Source: Tachypleus tridentatus (lineage: Eukaryota > Arthropoda > Merostomata > Xiphosura > Limulidae). From it: a stretch of 64,000 nt of DNA. The notes under the pieces are model-generated. The model saw only the letters and a list, made by a program, of their open reading frames with translations, did no database searches and was not told the DNA's origin. Location: assembly GCF_004210375.1 (NCBI RefSeq), contig NC_134834.1:146291009-146355008 (forward strand), in the 5' to 3' direction. The position numbers and the translations under genes were made by a program. How positions within the stretch are numbered: the stretch's first letter is position 1; the number at the start of each line of letters is the position of its first letter. Below are positions 33,112 through 46,324 of the stretch, piece by piece.

Positions 33112-36009
33112 TCTTAGTTCTTTTCTTTGTTATTATTCATCATCTTATAAGCCGGTTGTTCTTTAATTATTCTTAATTTATTTGTGAAACAATAACAGGA
33201 GGTTATTTCTTACATGATTCCATGAATGTTGTTAACTTTCTAACATTCGTAGAAAGAACTTGGATAGGGGCAGTGAAAGGTAGGATGTAGAGAAAAATAA
33301 TGATATTTTGTAATGCGTTTTAAACTTTTTAGATGCTAAAAAGAGCGCTAGGACCCAAGTAGGACGATTAGTGCATTGCACTAAATGTTTACTTAGAATC
33401 CAGTAGTCATGTTTATTTAGAGTAATTCTAGTTTTATATACATTGAGAAGTGTATACAATAACTGAATGATTTATCATTTCAAATGCGTCATATACTTCA
33501 TTTATAATTATAAATCATGCAAAGGAGTGGAGTAATTAGCCTAACATTTAGTGCATATGACCTGGAGTAATAATTACTTTCACACAACTGTAGTACATAT
33601 AACCAAGTAGAATGGTTACTTTACCTAACATTTAGTATGCGTAATCATTTAGTAATATAACCTAATCAGTGTATTTGAATCCGACTTGCAGTACAGATAA
33701 TCCAGAACTTTATTTCATTTCAATACTTAACGAATAAAAGCTAGATGATATCTCAGTTTAATCTGAAGTTCATTGGACCGTATCAGACGTGAACATTTAC
33801 ATATAAACATCACATTCCAAACATTCATTCAGTCGTGGGTTTCTAGTGACTAATAAAATGTTGATAGATTATAACTTATTCAAAGTAAACATCCCCTTGT
33901 TTTGCACTTCACGCCTGACCTAATTAGGCACTAAGAAAAAAACGACACAAAAAACATCCATTAAACTGTTTATGTCGTCGCTAAGTTTGCGTGTGACTTA
34001 TTTGTTTAGTACGAGGTCATTTGCGTCGTTTCTTTCCCTCATGTCTCCTTCTAAACATTAGTACGATGTACTAATTGTAAAATATTTAGGCGATTGGCAT
34101 CACGACATTGAACTACTGCACTACATACTTGTGCTGTCGAAAGAAAGGTGTTCCATTCCCGTGTTCGATTCTCTGTACAACGAGGAATACCCTCGACGGA
34201 GGAGCTCGTACGAACTGTTACATGTTTACTCTCTCATACAGGTTGATTACTTATTACGTTTTCCATATTGAACTTACTTTTTAATCTCTTGTGAACAGAT
34301 AGTTTACTGTGGTTGGTGCTTCATTTAAGAATTACAGATATTTGTCTAAGTGTATACGCTTTTTAGTGTATTTTAAAGTATCTTTCGCGGGGTTACCATT
34401 ATTGTGTAACTTTAATTTTTTTTTTCATTGCTCGTTCCCCAGTGGCTTAGCTGTACGCATGCGGGCTTCTAACGAAATGTGAGATTTAATCAGCCCTTTT
34501 ATTTGACACGGCGCACACTGAGTAGAAACAGATTACTTTGGTTTACAAAATAAAAAAACTGTTAATTTTATCCTTATTAACAGTGGCTCAGCGGTATTTT
34601 TGTGTACTTATAACGTTAAAAACCATGTTTCTGATAATCGCGGTTAGCAAAGCACATTGTGAGGTTTGTGCTCAGGTACAAACAAACAAGTTAATAATGA
34701 TGTATTGAATATGTGAGTATCCAAAAAAAGTCTGAAACGTAATATTTCCTAAATAATATAAGAGTTTCAAACATAAGATACTGCTGCCAACAATAGCTTT
34801 CCAGGTTTTCGCAAACACATTTATTAGTATATTTACGGAACAATCTTACTACAGTGGACGCAGCGTGTGTGTATATATCTGTGTACATGACCAAAAAAAA
34901 AATTATGTAGTGCCATCTATCGAGTTACACCACAAACAAAAACATATTTTTATACTTTAGGTATTCAAGATTCATACAATTAGAAAAATAACTGTGATGT
35001 GTGCAATAACATTTCTTTATCATAAAACACAAGTTTATATTAACGTATTATTCTCAAAACAAGGACACGACCTTCACTAGAACTGTACGTAAGTTCTTAA
35101 ATTTATTTTTTTGAATAGAGGGTATCACGTTTACTATATAAAAACATTATATCAGCATAATTCGAAAACATTTATCAGAAATATCCATTTTAAAAAAATG
35201 TTCACTTTTTACAATTTATTGTTTCAATAAAGTGTGAATACATTGATTAGTAAACACTAGCACAAACAGGAACGAGTAGGGCGGCGTTTCAGCTAGTACA
35301 TTTTAATTTAAATTTTCTAATAATTATTGTTTTTGCTTACCAAAATACTGAGATTAGTTAATGCTAAAGACATAAGCATAGTATTAAAATAGTGGTTTCA
35401 TCTGTAATCTGTTTTTGATTACTTTTAGAGATGAAATGTTTTTTTTCATAAAATTGAAATTATATAGTAATACTTTACTGCCATCCTTTGGTCATAAATT
35501 GAAACATGTAAATTTATAACTTGCTTAGAGCTAAATCCTGTAAATTTGACAAATACAGTCTCATTAGCCAAAAATGTGATTAATTAGCTGGAAATATATG
35601 ATCATACATGGGTTATTTTTAATTTCATTTTATTGAGATAACATCTTCGTAATATGACTCAAAATTCTGTTACATTTCTTGTTTCTTCGTAGAGACTGTA
35701 TTTAGAATAATATTGTAATTAACTATTTGAAACAGTAGCCGAGATAGATATACTCACAAAACGAAAATAATTACAATACGATCAAAACAATTTGGATCAA
35801 TCTTTACTCCATTTTCATCTATGACTTTTTATGATGAACTTCAAATAAAAATGTGCACACACAAATATATATATATATAACATTTTTGAAAGCATGTCTA
35901 TCTATACGGGATAGATTTGAATCGAATCGTTCCAACTGTTATGTTTCCCTCAACGAAGAGCTATAGGTTCGAATCCCACCCGGTCATTGTTTTAACTTCT
36001 TTAAATAAA
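33112..36009. other. AT-rich intergenic stretch
   Basis: Apart from two S2 fragments (34.4-34.7 kb) I see no gene. A B-box-like ggttcgaatcccacc at 35967 lacks a convincing tRNA fold upstream. Confidence 0.45.
34435..34690 (+). mobile_element. Two S2-type SINE fragments
   Basis: 34437-34530 (cccagtggcttagctgtacg) and 34583-34690 (cagtggctcagcggtatttt ... tttgtgctcaggtacaaaca). Both diverged. Confidence 0.5.
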
Positions 36010-36290
36010 ATTGCCCGACATGCACACGTGGTTTAGGAGCTCGACTAGTAATTTGAGGGTCGCTGGTTCGAATCTCCGTCACACCAAACATTCTCATCCT
36101 TTCAGCCGTGGGGACTTTATAATATGACGGTTAATCCCACTACTCGTTGGTAAAAGAGTAGCCCAAGAGTTGGCAGTGGGTGTTGATAACTGTTTGCCTT
36201 CCCTGTAGTCTTGCACTGCTAAATTATGGACCCAGATATTCCTCATGTAGATTTGCGCGAAATTCCAAAAACGAATAAACAAACAATCTG
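36010..36290 (+). mobile_element. S1 SINE, full length
   Basis: ttgcccgacatgcacacgtg head; gttcgaatctccgtcacacc; complete body and tail. Confidence 0.88.
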
Positions 36291-36885
36291 CAGATAAAAT
36301 ATAATATAGCAGGATAGTAAGTCGCCCGTTAAGCATTTGTGCGCATACATATAATATATTCTCAATGAAATAACAGTAAATATTTACAATACTTATTTGT
36401 TAACTGTCGAGTTATCCATAATATTCCTACAACAGGAATGGAATCCCAAAATGTAACGTTATGAGCTGTCAAGCTTACCACTGAGTGACTATAATAAATT
36501 ACCTTTCAACAAAGTTATTAAACTTAACTACTTAATTACATGTTAAACTTCAGCCAACTAAAACGTCTTCTGGACGTAAACTCTTCATTGATTCAGAAAC
36601 TGATATGTTATATTTCTGCCCAGTTAAGGGTCATTCCTGAATAACTGTTAAAAACAAATGTTAATTATTGCTTGATACCCACGCTACAAATATTTAGCTG
36701 ATTCAAGACAACCCAATCAAATTGTTATAAGCTACGTTTGTAATTTTGTAATTGAAGTGTCAGCTATAGGAAGCTTCGAGTCTTAACGATGACGAGCGAA
36801 TCAAAAGGTCTAAGAAAGAAACAATTGGCCAATAACACATGAACGTTATAAGAATGTGACGTAAATGGTACATTCAAAACTGTGC

Positions 36886-37042
36886 TATAAATTCGGGTTA
36901 ATTGTAAAGTACGTAAATTAGATCGAAAGATAGTCACAAAGTTGATAAAGTTTCTCTTCTAGTTAGTGTTTAAACAGTCAGTGTGCTTTTGTAAACGATT
37001 TGTGTTCACATTCGCGCCAGTCGAGTTCCTTTGTACGAGTAA
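36886..37042 (+). promoter_or_regulatory. Possible promoter and 5' UTR exon
   Basis: A TATAAA box (36886-36892) is followed by an arthropod-type TCAGT initiator-like site (about 36978) and then a GTAAGT splice donor (about 37037, in tacgagtaagttg). TATA-to-initiator spacing is about 90 bp, much longer than the usual 25-30, so these may be unrelated chance motifs. No coding exon of such a plus-strand gene was identified. Confidence 0.15.
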
Positions 37043-37120
37043 GTTGATTCACTCTACCTTAGTTAACCTCTTTTTAAAACGTAGGCTTACAATAATGCAA
37101 GCGTTCAAGCTTGTATGAAC

Positions 37121-37396
37121 TTTGTTTGTTCTTGAATTTTGCACAAAGCTACACGAGGGCTATCTGCGCTACCCGTCCCTAATTTAGCAGTGTAAGACTA
37201 GAGCGAAGGCAGCTAGTCATCACCACCCATCATCAACTCTCAGGTTACTCTTTTACCAACGAATAGTGGGATTGACCGTCACTTTATAACGCACCCAAGG
37301 CTGAAAGGGCGAGCATGTTTGGTGCGACGGGGATTCGAACCCGCGACTCTCAGATTACGAGTCGAACGCCTTAATCCACCTGGCCATGCCGGGCCT
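37121..37396 (-). mobile_element. S1 SINE, full length
   Basis: Close to consensus, ending ccacctggccatgccgggcc, with an intact B-box complement (gacggggattcgaacccgcg). It lies just after the possible 5' UTR exon. Confidence 0.92.
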
Positions 37397-37608
37397 GTAT
37401 GAACTTTAAAAGAAGAAATAAACCAATTCATTATAACTGACTTGGATTAACTTTGAATTATTTTCACCAGATAGTTTAAAAGAATGTGCAAGTGAAAGAA
37501 CAACCCTATAATAATATTATGAAATTGAATAAAGATAAATCTAATTGAAGACAAGATCAAGGAAACTATTGGAGAAGTACAGAAAGATTATAACAATAAG
37601 TTTGTAGA

Positions 37609-37731
37609 TTTGTTTGAAATAAAGCATAAAGCTACACGATGGAATATACGTGTTTTGCCCACTACGGGTATCGAAACCCGGTTTATAGTGGTGCGATTCT
37701 GCAGACATACCATTGTGCCACTGTGGGTGAG
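37609..37731 (-). mobile_element. S2 SINE
   Basis: aaagctacacgatggaatat, cccactacgggtatcgaaac and accattgtgccactgtgggt; close to the family pattern. Confidence 0.8.
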
Positions 37732-38079
37732 TAATATTGAGAAAGTATAGAAAAGTTGAAATTACAACAAAGTAAAAAAGGACATTGACGAGGTAGAAAA
37801 ATGTGTCATTGGGTTAGGAAACACCATCAGTAACAGAATAAAACATTTGAAAGATGAAATATTGAATGTGAACACTAAAACAACTACACCACTCAATAGT
37901 TCTAATCTGGAGCATCATCTAATACAAAATATGGAATAGGAGAGTTTACTGGTCTACATCTGTTATCACTACTGCTATACCAGATATTACTGAATGACGT
38001 TTCTGTACTGCTCTAGCTATGATATCATCAAATTCATTTCCAGAAGTTCGTTGGGTAGATTAAACTGGCCAATAGAGAA

Positions 38080-39420
38080 AGTGTTAGACTTTGATGGGAA
38101 AGTACCATGGTAAAATAATTTACAAAGTGAATGAGTGGAATAGTTAACAAGAACCGCCATCTTTGAGAATATTTAGTAACTTTCTACATAAGAGCTGTAA
38201 CAAGTATCAAATTTTGATTGCTGTCTTATCGTACAGGTTAGGATTGTTACACCAAAAGGAAGAATCCAGAATACAGTTCTTGAAATGGGTATAGGGAAAA
38301 GATGAGAACTCTGAGCTTGACCAAAATGTGGAAAGGCTTGTTCAATTATATTATCCAGATGCTCTTTGTAAAATGATGAATTTGTTGGCATGTAACAAAT
38401 TTATAGGTGCTATTGCAAATGAAGCTTTGAGAATCAGGACAAAGCAAAATTTATGCGCATCTTCAAAGGACACTCTGCAGTTGGTGATAAAACTAGAATC
38501 TGTTTAGATCACGGTTTGAAACATTATGGATACCAACATGAAGCGATAGGACTGCCACATCGAATAATACTGAAGCATCAAACCCATACTGACGATAGTT
38601 TTGAAGAGCTAAAATGAACGGTTAGACAGCCTATTACACAAAATGTAGTAAATAAATCACAAGACAGTAAACATTTGAAGTGTTACTTAAAAAAAACATA
38701 TTACAGGGAACTGAAGACTTAAGTTTCTATGGAATAAAAAATCCTCCTACAAGGTAACAGAAAGGGGAGTTGATATAGACGTGGCAAACCTAACCATTAC
38801 AGTCGAGACAAAACAAAAACAGTTGTTAATGATCGAAGTAAAAAATACCCCAAGGATGAGCCATGAAGCTAAATAAATGACAAGAACAAAGAGCTAACCA
38901 GATAGGAATTAGCTGGACTCGTAGGGAAGGCTTCAGTTAGCAGTACCCAATCTACCCCAAATAAGATAAGGTCACTTTCTAATGAAATTAGTTGATGGGA
39001 AATCATGCAGAATTTTAATCAACATAGGTTCTACAGCTACAATATATATATTTCGACTTGAACTGGTAATGAAACTTGATAAACTGCCTCCAAATACGAA
39101 TAAAAAGGAGTAGTACACTAACAAGTGAACATAAGGTTCCAGCAAGAGGAAGATTACCAGTTTATAGGAGACTTCTACACGCCTCAAGACTTGTGGGTTA
39201 TTGACATCGAGGAAGAGTGTATATTGAAAATCAACTTCTCGCAGAAGCATGGATGACAGGTTATGCTAGTTTTACAACCCGTTACCAGGAAATTCTTATG
39301 TACTATATGACACAGGAATTGACCTTCCTGTGATAAGGAGAGCAGTTGTTGTAAAATAACTGAAATACTCATACCAGAAATTATTAAAAATAATTGGGCT
39401 GTAATAGAACCGGACAATCC
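38080..39420 (+). mobile_element. Ty3/gypsy-like gag-protease remnant
   Basis: Scattered frames on the plus strand recall LTR-retrotransposon gag and protease. VLDFDGKVPW near 38085 matches the F-[DE]-G-x-x-x-W start of arthropod gypsy-type gag, ANEALRIRTKQNL near 38420 matches the gag C-terminal region, and LINIGSTATI near 39020 fits the retropepsin active-site motif with Asp changed to Asn. Many stops separate the pieces. No reverse transcriptase, integrase or LTR pair is visible, so this is an old fragment. Confidence 0.55.
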
Positions 39421-40149
39421 AGTGTGTCTGTTATAAATTAATGATTATTAGAACTGAAGAATAAATATGTAATTTTTAGAATCACGAATGTAACAAACCA
39501 TAAGATACAATTCAAATCTGGATGGAGCATTGCAAGACGTGAGGTTTGTAACGGATTTATTATTACTTAATTATTTTAATATGTATGTTTGTTTCGGTTA
39601 AATACATACTTTGAAATGCATGTTATATATACTGTTAGATGTGCATTGCGAAATTTCCGCCTATTCAATAAAGTTGTAGAAGATTTTCAAGTTAAGAATT
39701 AGCAGTGTATATACGCATGTAAATATTAGTATTATTACCTTAGCTGAAATTTCAAGAATCTACCCTAATGATTATAAAATATAACCATCGCAACACACGG
39801 AGAGACAGTACATAATGTTGGTTTGCTACAGTTTGTATACTCTAATACTTCGGAAGCTATAACTGAGATTAACATTTATCAGTTAGGAAACTACAGATAT
39901 TTGAACGCGAATGTTTATAGATTTAGAATATTACAAACCGTTCAACTTCAGTGGATTACTATTAGACATAAATATTTCTACGAAAACAATAGCTAACTTC
40001 AGTGGTAAAATTCACTTTTAAATTAGTTTGCCGTGTATGGAAATGAACATCAGATAATGTGGGGTTATGATCTTCCACTGTTACTGATGAATTACTGTCT
40101 GTAAAATAACTTAAAAGTGCCTTGTGTACTTTCATCTTTACAGACTTGC

Positions 40150-41425
40150 AAAAAATATGTAGAGATTAACAAGTACCATCGATGATAATCTGATGTCAGT
40201 CAAAAAAAAACTTAAATCAGTTAATGATAAAATGACGAGGGTAAGAGTGTAAATTTCGTGTATTTGGATTTTCAGAAAGCATTTGACAAGGTACCACACA
40301 AAAAGCTTGTAAAAATTACCTTTATAGGTGTGGAGGATAAATTAGCAAATTGGATAGAAGATGGAAGAAAGTCGAGGGTTGTTATAAGTGTAGTTCACTC
40401 ATATTGGATTAATGTTACATGTGCTCAGAGCTCAGTTTTAGGATCTTCGCATTTTTGGTTTACATCAGTCACATAGATGAAGAAATAGCTGTTTTTCTTA
40501 TAACATCGGGATATCTGTGTCTACCGAGAGGAATTGAACCCCTGATTTTAGCGTTGTAAATCCGTAGACTTACCGCAGTGCCAGCGGAGGAATGAAGAAG
40601 TAGTCAATAAGTTACTTAAATTAGCTGATGATATCAAGGTCTTGGATGTTTCTGGCTGTGAAGAGGATGCTGTTGATTGGTTTTAATTATAATAAATTCA
40701 AAATAGTGCATGTGGGTTATCATAATTTGAATTATAAGTATAATTTTGATGGGAATAACCTTAACAGTATTATAAAGGAAAGGAATCTTTGTGTAATAAC
40801 TGATCAGTCTAAAGCCATCCAAGCATCGTGCTGTTGCTAGTAGCAGGGAGAACAGGATTTTAGGTTGTATCTATAGAAACACTGAATACAAGCCTAAAGA
40901 AGTTAGAATTTCATTGTAAAGATCACTGGTTAGGTCATACTTGAAATCTTGTGTTCAATCTTGGTCTCCTTGTTTTAAAAGAGATGCTGAATTGTTGGAA
41001 ATGATTCGGAGAAAGGTTACTAGAATGGTGCCTGAGATGGAGGGGCTTAAATCTCTGAAATTGTTTTTCTCTTGAAAAAAGATGACAGGTGATCTGATTG
41101 AGGTGTTTAACATTGTAAAAGGAATTGACAGTGTTGATACATCATCGTTGATTTTTTCAAAATTAACGGCTATAACAGTAGGACTAGTGGACACAAATAT
41201 ATATTTTTTTGTAAGGCAGGATTCGTATTCAACTAAGAGTTTTATTTTTATTAAGGTGGTTGGCCTTTGGATGTTGTGGAAGTAGTAGATTTAAGTGAGT
41301 TTAATGGAAAGATTGATAGATATATGAATGATAAGGGCTGGCTTTAAAATTTTTTTAAATTATTTATTAATAGTTTAATTTATAGGATGGAACAGCTGAG
41401 ATGGACCAATAGGTCCCAAGTTGGC
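40150..41425 (+). mobile_element. CR1-like LINE remnant, 3' half
   Basis: The reverse-transcriptase motif VYLDFQKAFDKVPHKKL is at 40258, then RT thumb and C-terminal pieces in several frames (NKFKIVHVGYHNLNY near 40695; LEMIRRKVTRMVPEMEGLK near 40990; KKMTGDLIEVFNIVKGID near 41075). The 3' tail runs to about 41425 (ggatggaacagctgagatggacc). Stops and frameshifts are frequent, and an S3 SINE at 40495-40592 splits the frame. Confidence 0.75.
40493..40600 (-). mobile_element. S3 SINE inserted in a LINE
   Basis: cttataacatcgggatatct ... aggaattgaacccctgattt ... tccgtagacttaccgcagtg. Direct repeats atgaagaaatag (left) and atgaagaagtag (right) flank it, the expected target duplication within the CR1-like reading frame. 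Confidence 0.8.
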
Positions 41426-41452
41426 TCAATGCGTTATCTGGAAACTGATTTA

Positions 41453-41507
41453 TTAACACTCCTACGAAAAGACGTTTCTAGTCCTGATTTCTCCAAGCCC
41501 GTTCCCC

Positions 41508-41542
<35 letters not shown>

Positions 41543-41677
41543 TGGGAATCTCGTTAATCCATTCATTAATGGATTTAAATGGCAATTTCATTTAAATACA
41601 AAATTATTAGCCTAATATTAATAACCTTTCAAGTTGCTCTGGGGCCTATTAGGCCCCACTTTTCGTAGGAGTGTTAA
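41453..41677. mobile_element. PiggyBac-type MITE, copy 1
   Basis: A 217 bp element (41457-41673) is bounded by TTAA on each side (41453-41456, 41674-41677), the piggyBac target duplication. Perfect terminal inverted repeats: CACTCCTACGAAAAG at one end and its reverse complement CTTTTCGTAGGAGTG at the other. There is no coding capacity. Short internal palindromes (ccattcattaatgg; ggggcctattaggcccc) are present. It sits directly at the 3' end of a CR1-like LINE remnant. Confidence 0.88.
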
Positions 41678-41929
41678 ACTATGTTAACTTTATCATACAG
41701 AATGCATTTGCGCAAGTTATCTAGATAAAACCAAAACTAAAACCTTAATGTTGATAAAGATTGTACGAAAGGCTTCTGACAGTTGCTCTCTGAAACTAGT
41801 CTAGACAGGTACTAAAGAGAGAATCAGACAGGTCGTTTTACTGGTTTAGAATATAGAAAGCGTAATTTAGTTTAGTTTCAAAAAAAGAAAATGGGGTTAC
41901 CCGTAATCCTATCTCAAGTAGAATTATGT

Positions 41930-42190
41930 TTGTTTTTTAATTCTGCGCAAAGCTACACGAGGGCTATCTGCACCCCTAATTTAGCAGTATAACACTAGAG
42001 AAAAGCACCTAGTAATCACCACCTACCGCCAACGTTTGGGCTACTCTTTTACCAACGAATAGTTTGATTGACCGTCACATTATAACGCCTCCACAGCTGA
42101 AAGGGCGAGCATGTTTGGTGTGACGGGAATTCGAACCCGCGACTCTCAAATTACGAGTCGAGCGCCTTAACAACCTGGCCATGCAGGGCC
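41930..42190 (-). mobile_element. S1 SINE, full length
   Basis: tctgcgcaaagctacacgag through cctggccatgcagggcct. It has a small deletion after ctatctgca. It lies between the two MITEs. Confidence 0.9.
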
Positions 42191-43178
42191 TATTATGCAA
42201 GTTCACACACCCAATGAAATAAGAAATACATCTTCTAGTTTATTAAGTATGTTACATGTTCTTGATCTTCAGGTTATTTTCATGTTAATTTTTATTTTTT
42301 CCAAAAATTACTAGTCATTTTTACTAAACTATAATCGTCGAAATTGAAAGGTTTTTGTTGGGTGCGAATTTTTAATTTGGGAATTTATAATATCAAATTA
42401 TTACAGTAAAAAAAAAACTTTAATCTCTGTAATCAAAGATTTATTGACTTGAAATAAGATGTTTAATAAATAATCTGCTCAGTATAGAGTAGCGCGTGCG
42501 ATTGACTCTATCAGGTCTAAACGTACACAGGTCACAATGACGTAACGTGCATACGTATTAGGTGATGTCATACTTTTATGTTAAAAAATATCGCACACAT
42601 ACACAATAATTCAACAACAATGTATATTTTATTAAATAGTTAATAAATCTCCGCATGAAAACTCTAATATTCAGAATTAATATCAAACTACAAGAGAAAG
42701 AATAAAACTCTGATATATTTATTTACAAACTCATAAATTCTAAGATTACTACTCTCGAATAGTATAAACAGAATTGCTAAAACCAGAACATAAAACTTTA
42801 AAGAATATATAACCGACAAAATGCCATTAAGTTCTGTGACTGGAGACGTTGAATTTCATTTCTGTATTTCTTTTTTAATAATATCGTGTGTAAACTATGT
42901 CTTGGAAAGTTACTGGATGGTTATCATTTGTTACTTACTCATCATTATAACTTGAACAACTTACTTCGCTACTTATATTAAGGAATATTTTCTTTACTTA
43001 TATGTTAGTAGGGTATATCAAAACTTTCTAGATTAAATATAGTTATCACCGTCATTTACTCATATTTAATTTGTATTAAAAGGTAAAAGACATCACTGTC
43101 AATATTATATCAAAGAGTCACTAGATGGCAGGCTTGTTTAGAATTTAGTGTCTTCAAAGCCTCAAAAAATAACAAGTT
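42191..43178. other. AT-rich stretch between SINE and MITE
   Basis: No gene seen. TCACTAGATGGCAG near 43118 fits the CTCF core consensus. Confidence 0.4.
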
Positions 43179-43233
43179 TTAACACTCCTACGAAAAGACG
43201 TTTCTAGTCCTGATTTCTCCAAGCCTGTTCCCC

Positions 43234-43268
<35 letters not shown>

Positions 43269-43403
43269 TGGGAATCTCGTTAATCCATTCATTAATGGAT
43301 TTAAATGGCAATTTCATTTAAATACAAAATTATTAGCCTAATATTAATAACCTTTCAAGTTGCTCTGGGGCCTATTAGGCCCCACTTTTCGTAGGAGTGT
43401 TAA
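43179..43403. mobile_element. PiggyBac-type MITE, copy 2
   Basis: This is the same 217 bp element (43183-43399), also framed by TTAA, in the same orientation 1.7 kb from copy 1. By eye the copies differ at a single base (cccgtt versus cctgtt about 44 bp in). That implies very recent movement or a recent local conversion event. Confidence 0.88.
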
Positions 43404-43861
43404 TATTTTATATAAAAGTTAAACCAAAACATAAAACAATTTCAATAACTTGTTGAAAATATTATTTAAAAACATTTTAATAAAAAAATGTAAATTTCAC
43501 TTAAGCATAATTACAATAAAACTTCCAATAATGTTGAAATTTCTTTCATATTTTAAAAGAAACTCGTACACATATTAAAATTACGGGAAATTATGCAGCA
43601 CAAACTATATTACTGTTTTATATCTAACAAACCCAAATCGCTCTTTTTTTAAATTATGTAGAGTATAACGTAAAGATAAGACAATGAAGTGCGACCAAAT
43701 CTCATGCGAGGGCGTAAAAGACACTAAACTGACGGTGGTCTTTATTTTTGAATGAATAACATAAGCCTACAACAGTTTTAACGAACTATGCACTACTTTC
43801 TGCACTGTCTTGGAAATAATAAATAAATAGATAGAGTGGTTCATTTTTGTTCTGTTGTCTT

Positions 43862-43975
43862 TCATGCAGAAAAATTAACACAAGGGCTGTCTGTGCTTTG
43901 CACATCACGGAAATCTAAACAAAGTTTCCAGTATGGTAAATCCGTAGACATAATACTGTGCCACCAGAGGGCTAT
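43862..43975 (-). mobile_element. S2 SINE, diverged
   Basis: taacacaagggctgtctgtg and gtaaatccgtagacataata-ctgtgccacc. Confidence 0.6.
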
Positions 43976-44159
43976 AAATCCTATATCATAAGAATTAACT
44001 TTACTTGTACAGATGATGTGCGATTTTGCAGCATGAAGTCATTCAATGGATTAAAAATGAAAGAATACATTTGTATTTCGAACACCGTACTAACAGTATG
44101 AATAATAAATAAACATGTAAAAAAATCAAACCCCACAAATAAAATGTCTCAGTTTATTT

Positions 44160-44720
44160 GTGTCTTTCTCAAGATGATTTTTTGTCACTGGATTTACATG
44201 CTGTTTTTTGTTTGGATATGAATTTTTGGTTTGGGTTTGTGTGTGTGTGTCTTTGACAGTATAAATGTTTTTTGCCCCTCCCCCATATATATATATACAA
44301 ATTTTAGCTTGGGTTTATGTGTGCTTTGACATGCTAAATGTGTTTTTTTTTTTTTTATCACTGGATATGCATGCAGTTATTTCTTTGATGTTCATGTGTG
44401 CCTTTGACAAGATAAATTATTTTTTGTCACTGGATATATATACAATTTTTGTTTGGTATATGTGTGCATCTTTTACAAGCAAAATGGTTTTCTTGTCACT
44501 ACATATATCTTAAGTTTTTTTGTTTGGGTTCATGTGTGCCTTCGACAAGATAAATTATTAATTTTGTCACTGGATATATACATACAATTTTTTGTTTGGA
44601 TATATGTGTGTGTCTTTCACAAGCAAAATGGTTTTATTGTCACTAGATATATTTTCAGTTTTTTAGTTGGGTTTGTGTGCATCTTTAACAAGATAAATGG
44701 TTTTCTCAATGTGTTTGTAC
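44160..44720 (+). repeat. Degenerate repeat of about 75 bp
   Basis: Roughly seven diverged units with tttgtcactggatatatata, then ttttgtttgggtttatgtgt, then ctttgacaagataaatggtt. Frames of 82-111 codons here are Phe/Leu/Tyr-rich and repeat-derived. I see no gene. Confidence 0.75.
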
Positions 44721-44961
44721 ATTTTTTTCTTTTAATTAGTTATATGGGCTTTTTTTTGCTTTTTTGGCTAACCCTTATTGACCACTGAAACATGAGGTCA
44801 GAATGACCCATGTTGGTTTTTCAAGTATATATTCCAACACAGCCGGTGCTGTTCTCTACCTAATATTTTCTGTATGATACCATCAATCATTTATCGAGTG
44901 TTAAACAGAACTGATGTACTGTCATAGTTCTCTATCCTACTGTTGTTTGTTTGTTTGTTGT

Positions 44962-45003
44962 CTGTGGGTTATTAAGACCCCACTCTAGAAGTTGAGTGTT
45001 AAT
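44962..45003 (-). mobile_element. Possible end of a related TTAA element
   Basis: Read on the minus strand this is TTAACACTCAACTTCTAGAG followed by tggggtcttaataaccc, which resembles the TTAA-CACTC start and GGCCCC/GGGTC palindromes of the two MITEs. A GGTCAGAATGACC palindrome lies at 44795. No clear partner end was found. Confidence 0.3.
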
Positions 45004-46324
45004 GTCATATTACCAGACACCATAATACACTGCTAGTTTAATGTTTTGTTAATTATCACAATTATTGAACATAAATCTCAAAATAAACAATATACTTAAA
45101 GTAAAAACGAGAGCAAGGAATTACTAAAGTGAATGAATTTTTGATTATTAAAACTCAGAAAAGTTACCCACACATACATACATATATATAATTCAATTCA
45201 CATAATTATGTTTATATTACTTTAATTTCCTATTCAAATACCATGAATGCTTTCAAAATGTTTTCCAAACTTTAATTAATGCTAATGCTCAATAATACAC
45301 ATTTTAACCCAGACAACTATTGATGGACTGAAGATTTCAACAATGACTAAATGCAAATATTAAATCTAGAAATTGAATTTTGTTAAAACATATCTTAATT
45401 TTTGAACTTCTGTAGTAGTATAATTAAATTAATAATGTCAGTATATGAAGATATGACATGTTAAAATACATGTAAAATTATAGACTAAATCCAAACTTGA
45501 AACAATAAAAGCCGAATTTTCTTAAGCCTCTCATTTTTTAACTGACGTACTAAGGATTTGATACACAGTATTTCTGCATGTATACCTTGTACTAGAAAAA
45601 AACTGTGTGCAAAACAAGTCAGTAAAGTTTTCTATAACATGAGTAATATAAATGTACTGACTGTTTGTATGGCTACAAATATCCACACTCACACCTAGAA
45701 TACAGCAGCTAACCATTAGTAGGTGAAATTCTAGCATTTCTATATATATATATATATATATATCACAGAAGATCAGTTATGCCAATACCACCACCCCTTC
45801 ACCCATCATAAAAACAAAACAAATTAGCTATATATAAAAACACACACCCCTGTATAACGTGTACAAATCAACTAAAGTTTTAATGATAATTATTCTAGAA
45901 AATACTCATTATATTCAGGTTTACATTTCTGGCCTTATCACCCAATCAGATGCCACATGAATAATTTGTCTAACCAAGTAATAATGAATACTCAAATCAA
46001 ATCACTTTTGGTTATTTTATGAATTACTTACAGCATGCTTTCATTTCAAATTACACTTTGAACTCCCAAAATGCACCATTTATAAAATTATTTTACACTA
46101 CAACTCCTGAAGCTATGTATTATTTTGTTCTGAATATATAGACTAAAAATATGTTTATGATCAGAGTTTGAGAATCATTCACCAGATAACTTTAATAAAG
46201 TATTAGAATTAATCTGAATTATGTACATATTAAGCCTTTGTAGAAAGGAGACAGCACTATGAACAAAATGTTTACCTCAGGGCTTAAAAGGAGATCAAAG
46301 TTCAAATATGTGAACCTCCCCCTC
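45004..46324. other. AT-rich intergenic stretch
   Basis: Includes a (ta)n microsatellite at about 45741-45763. Frames are short and uninformative. Confidence 0.45.

Noticed and set aside
35960-35990. Isolated ggttcgaatcccaccc, like a tRNA T-arm
   Set aside because: No matching A-box, anticodon stem or acceptor pairing could be built upstream.
44265-44788. Two hydrophobic frames (82 and 111 codons) as membrane proteins
   Set aside because: They overlap in different frames of a degenerate repeat rich in T; hydrophobicity follows from base composition.
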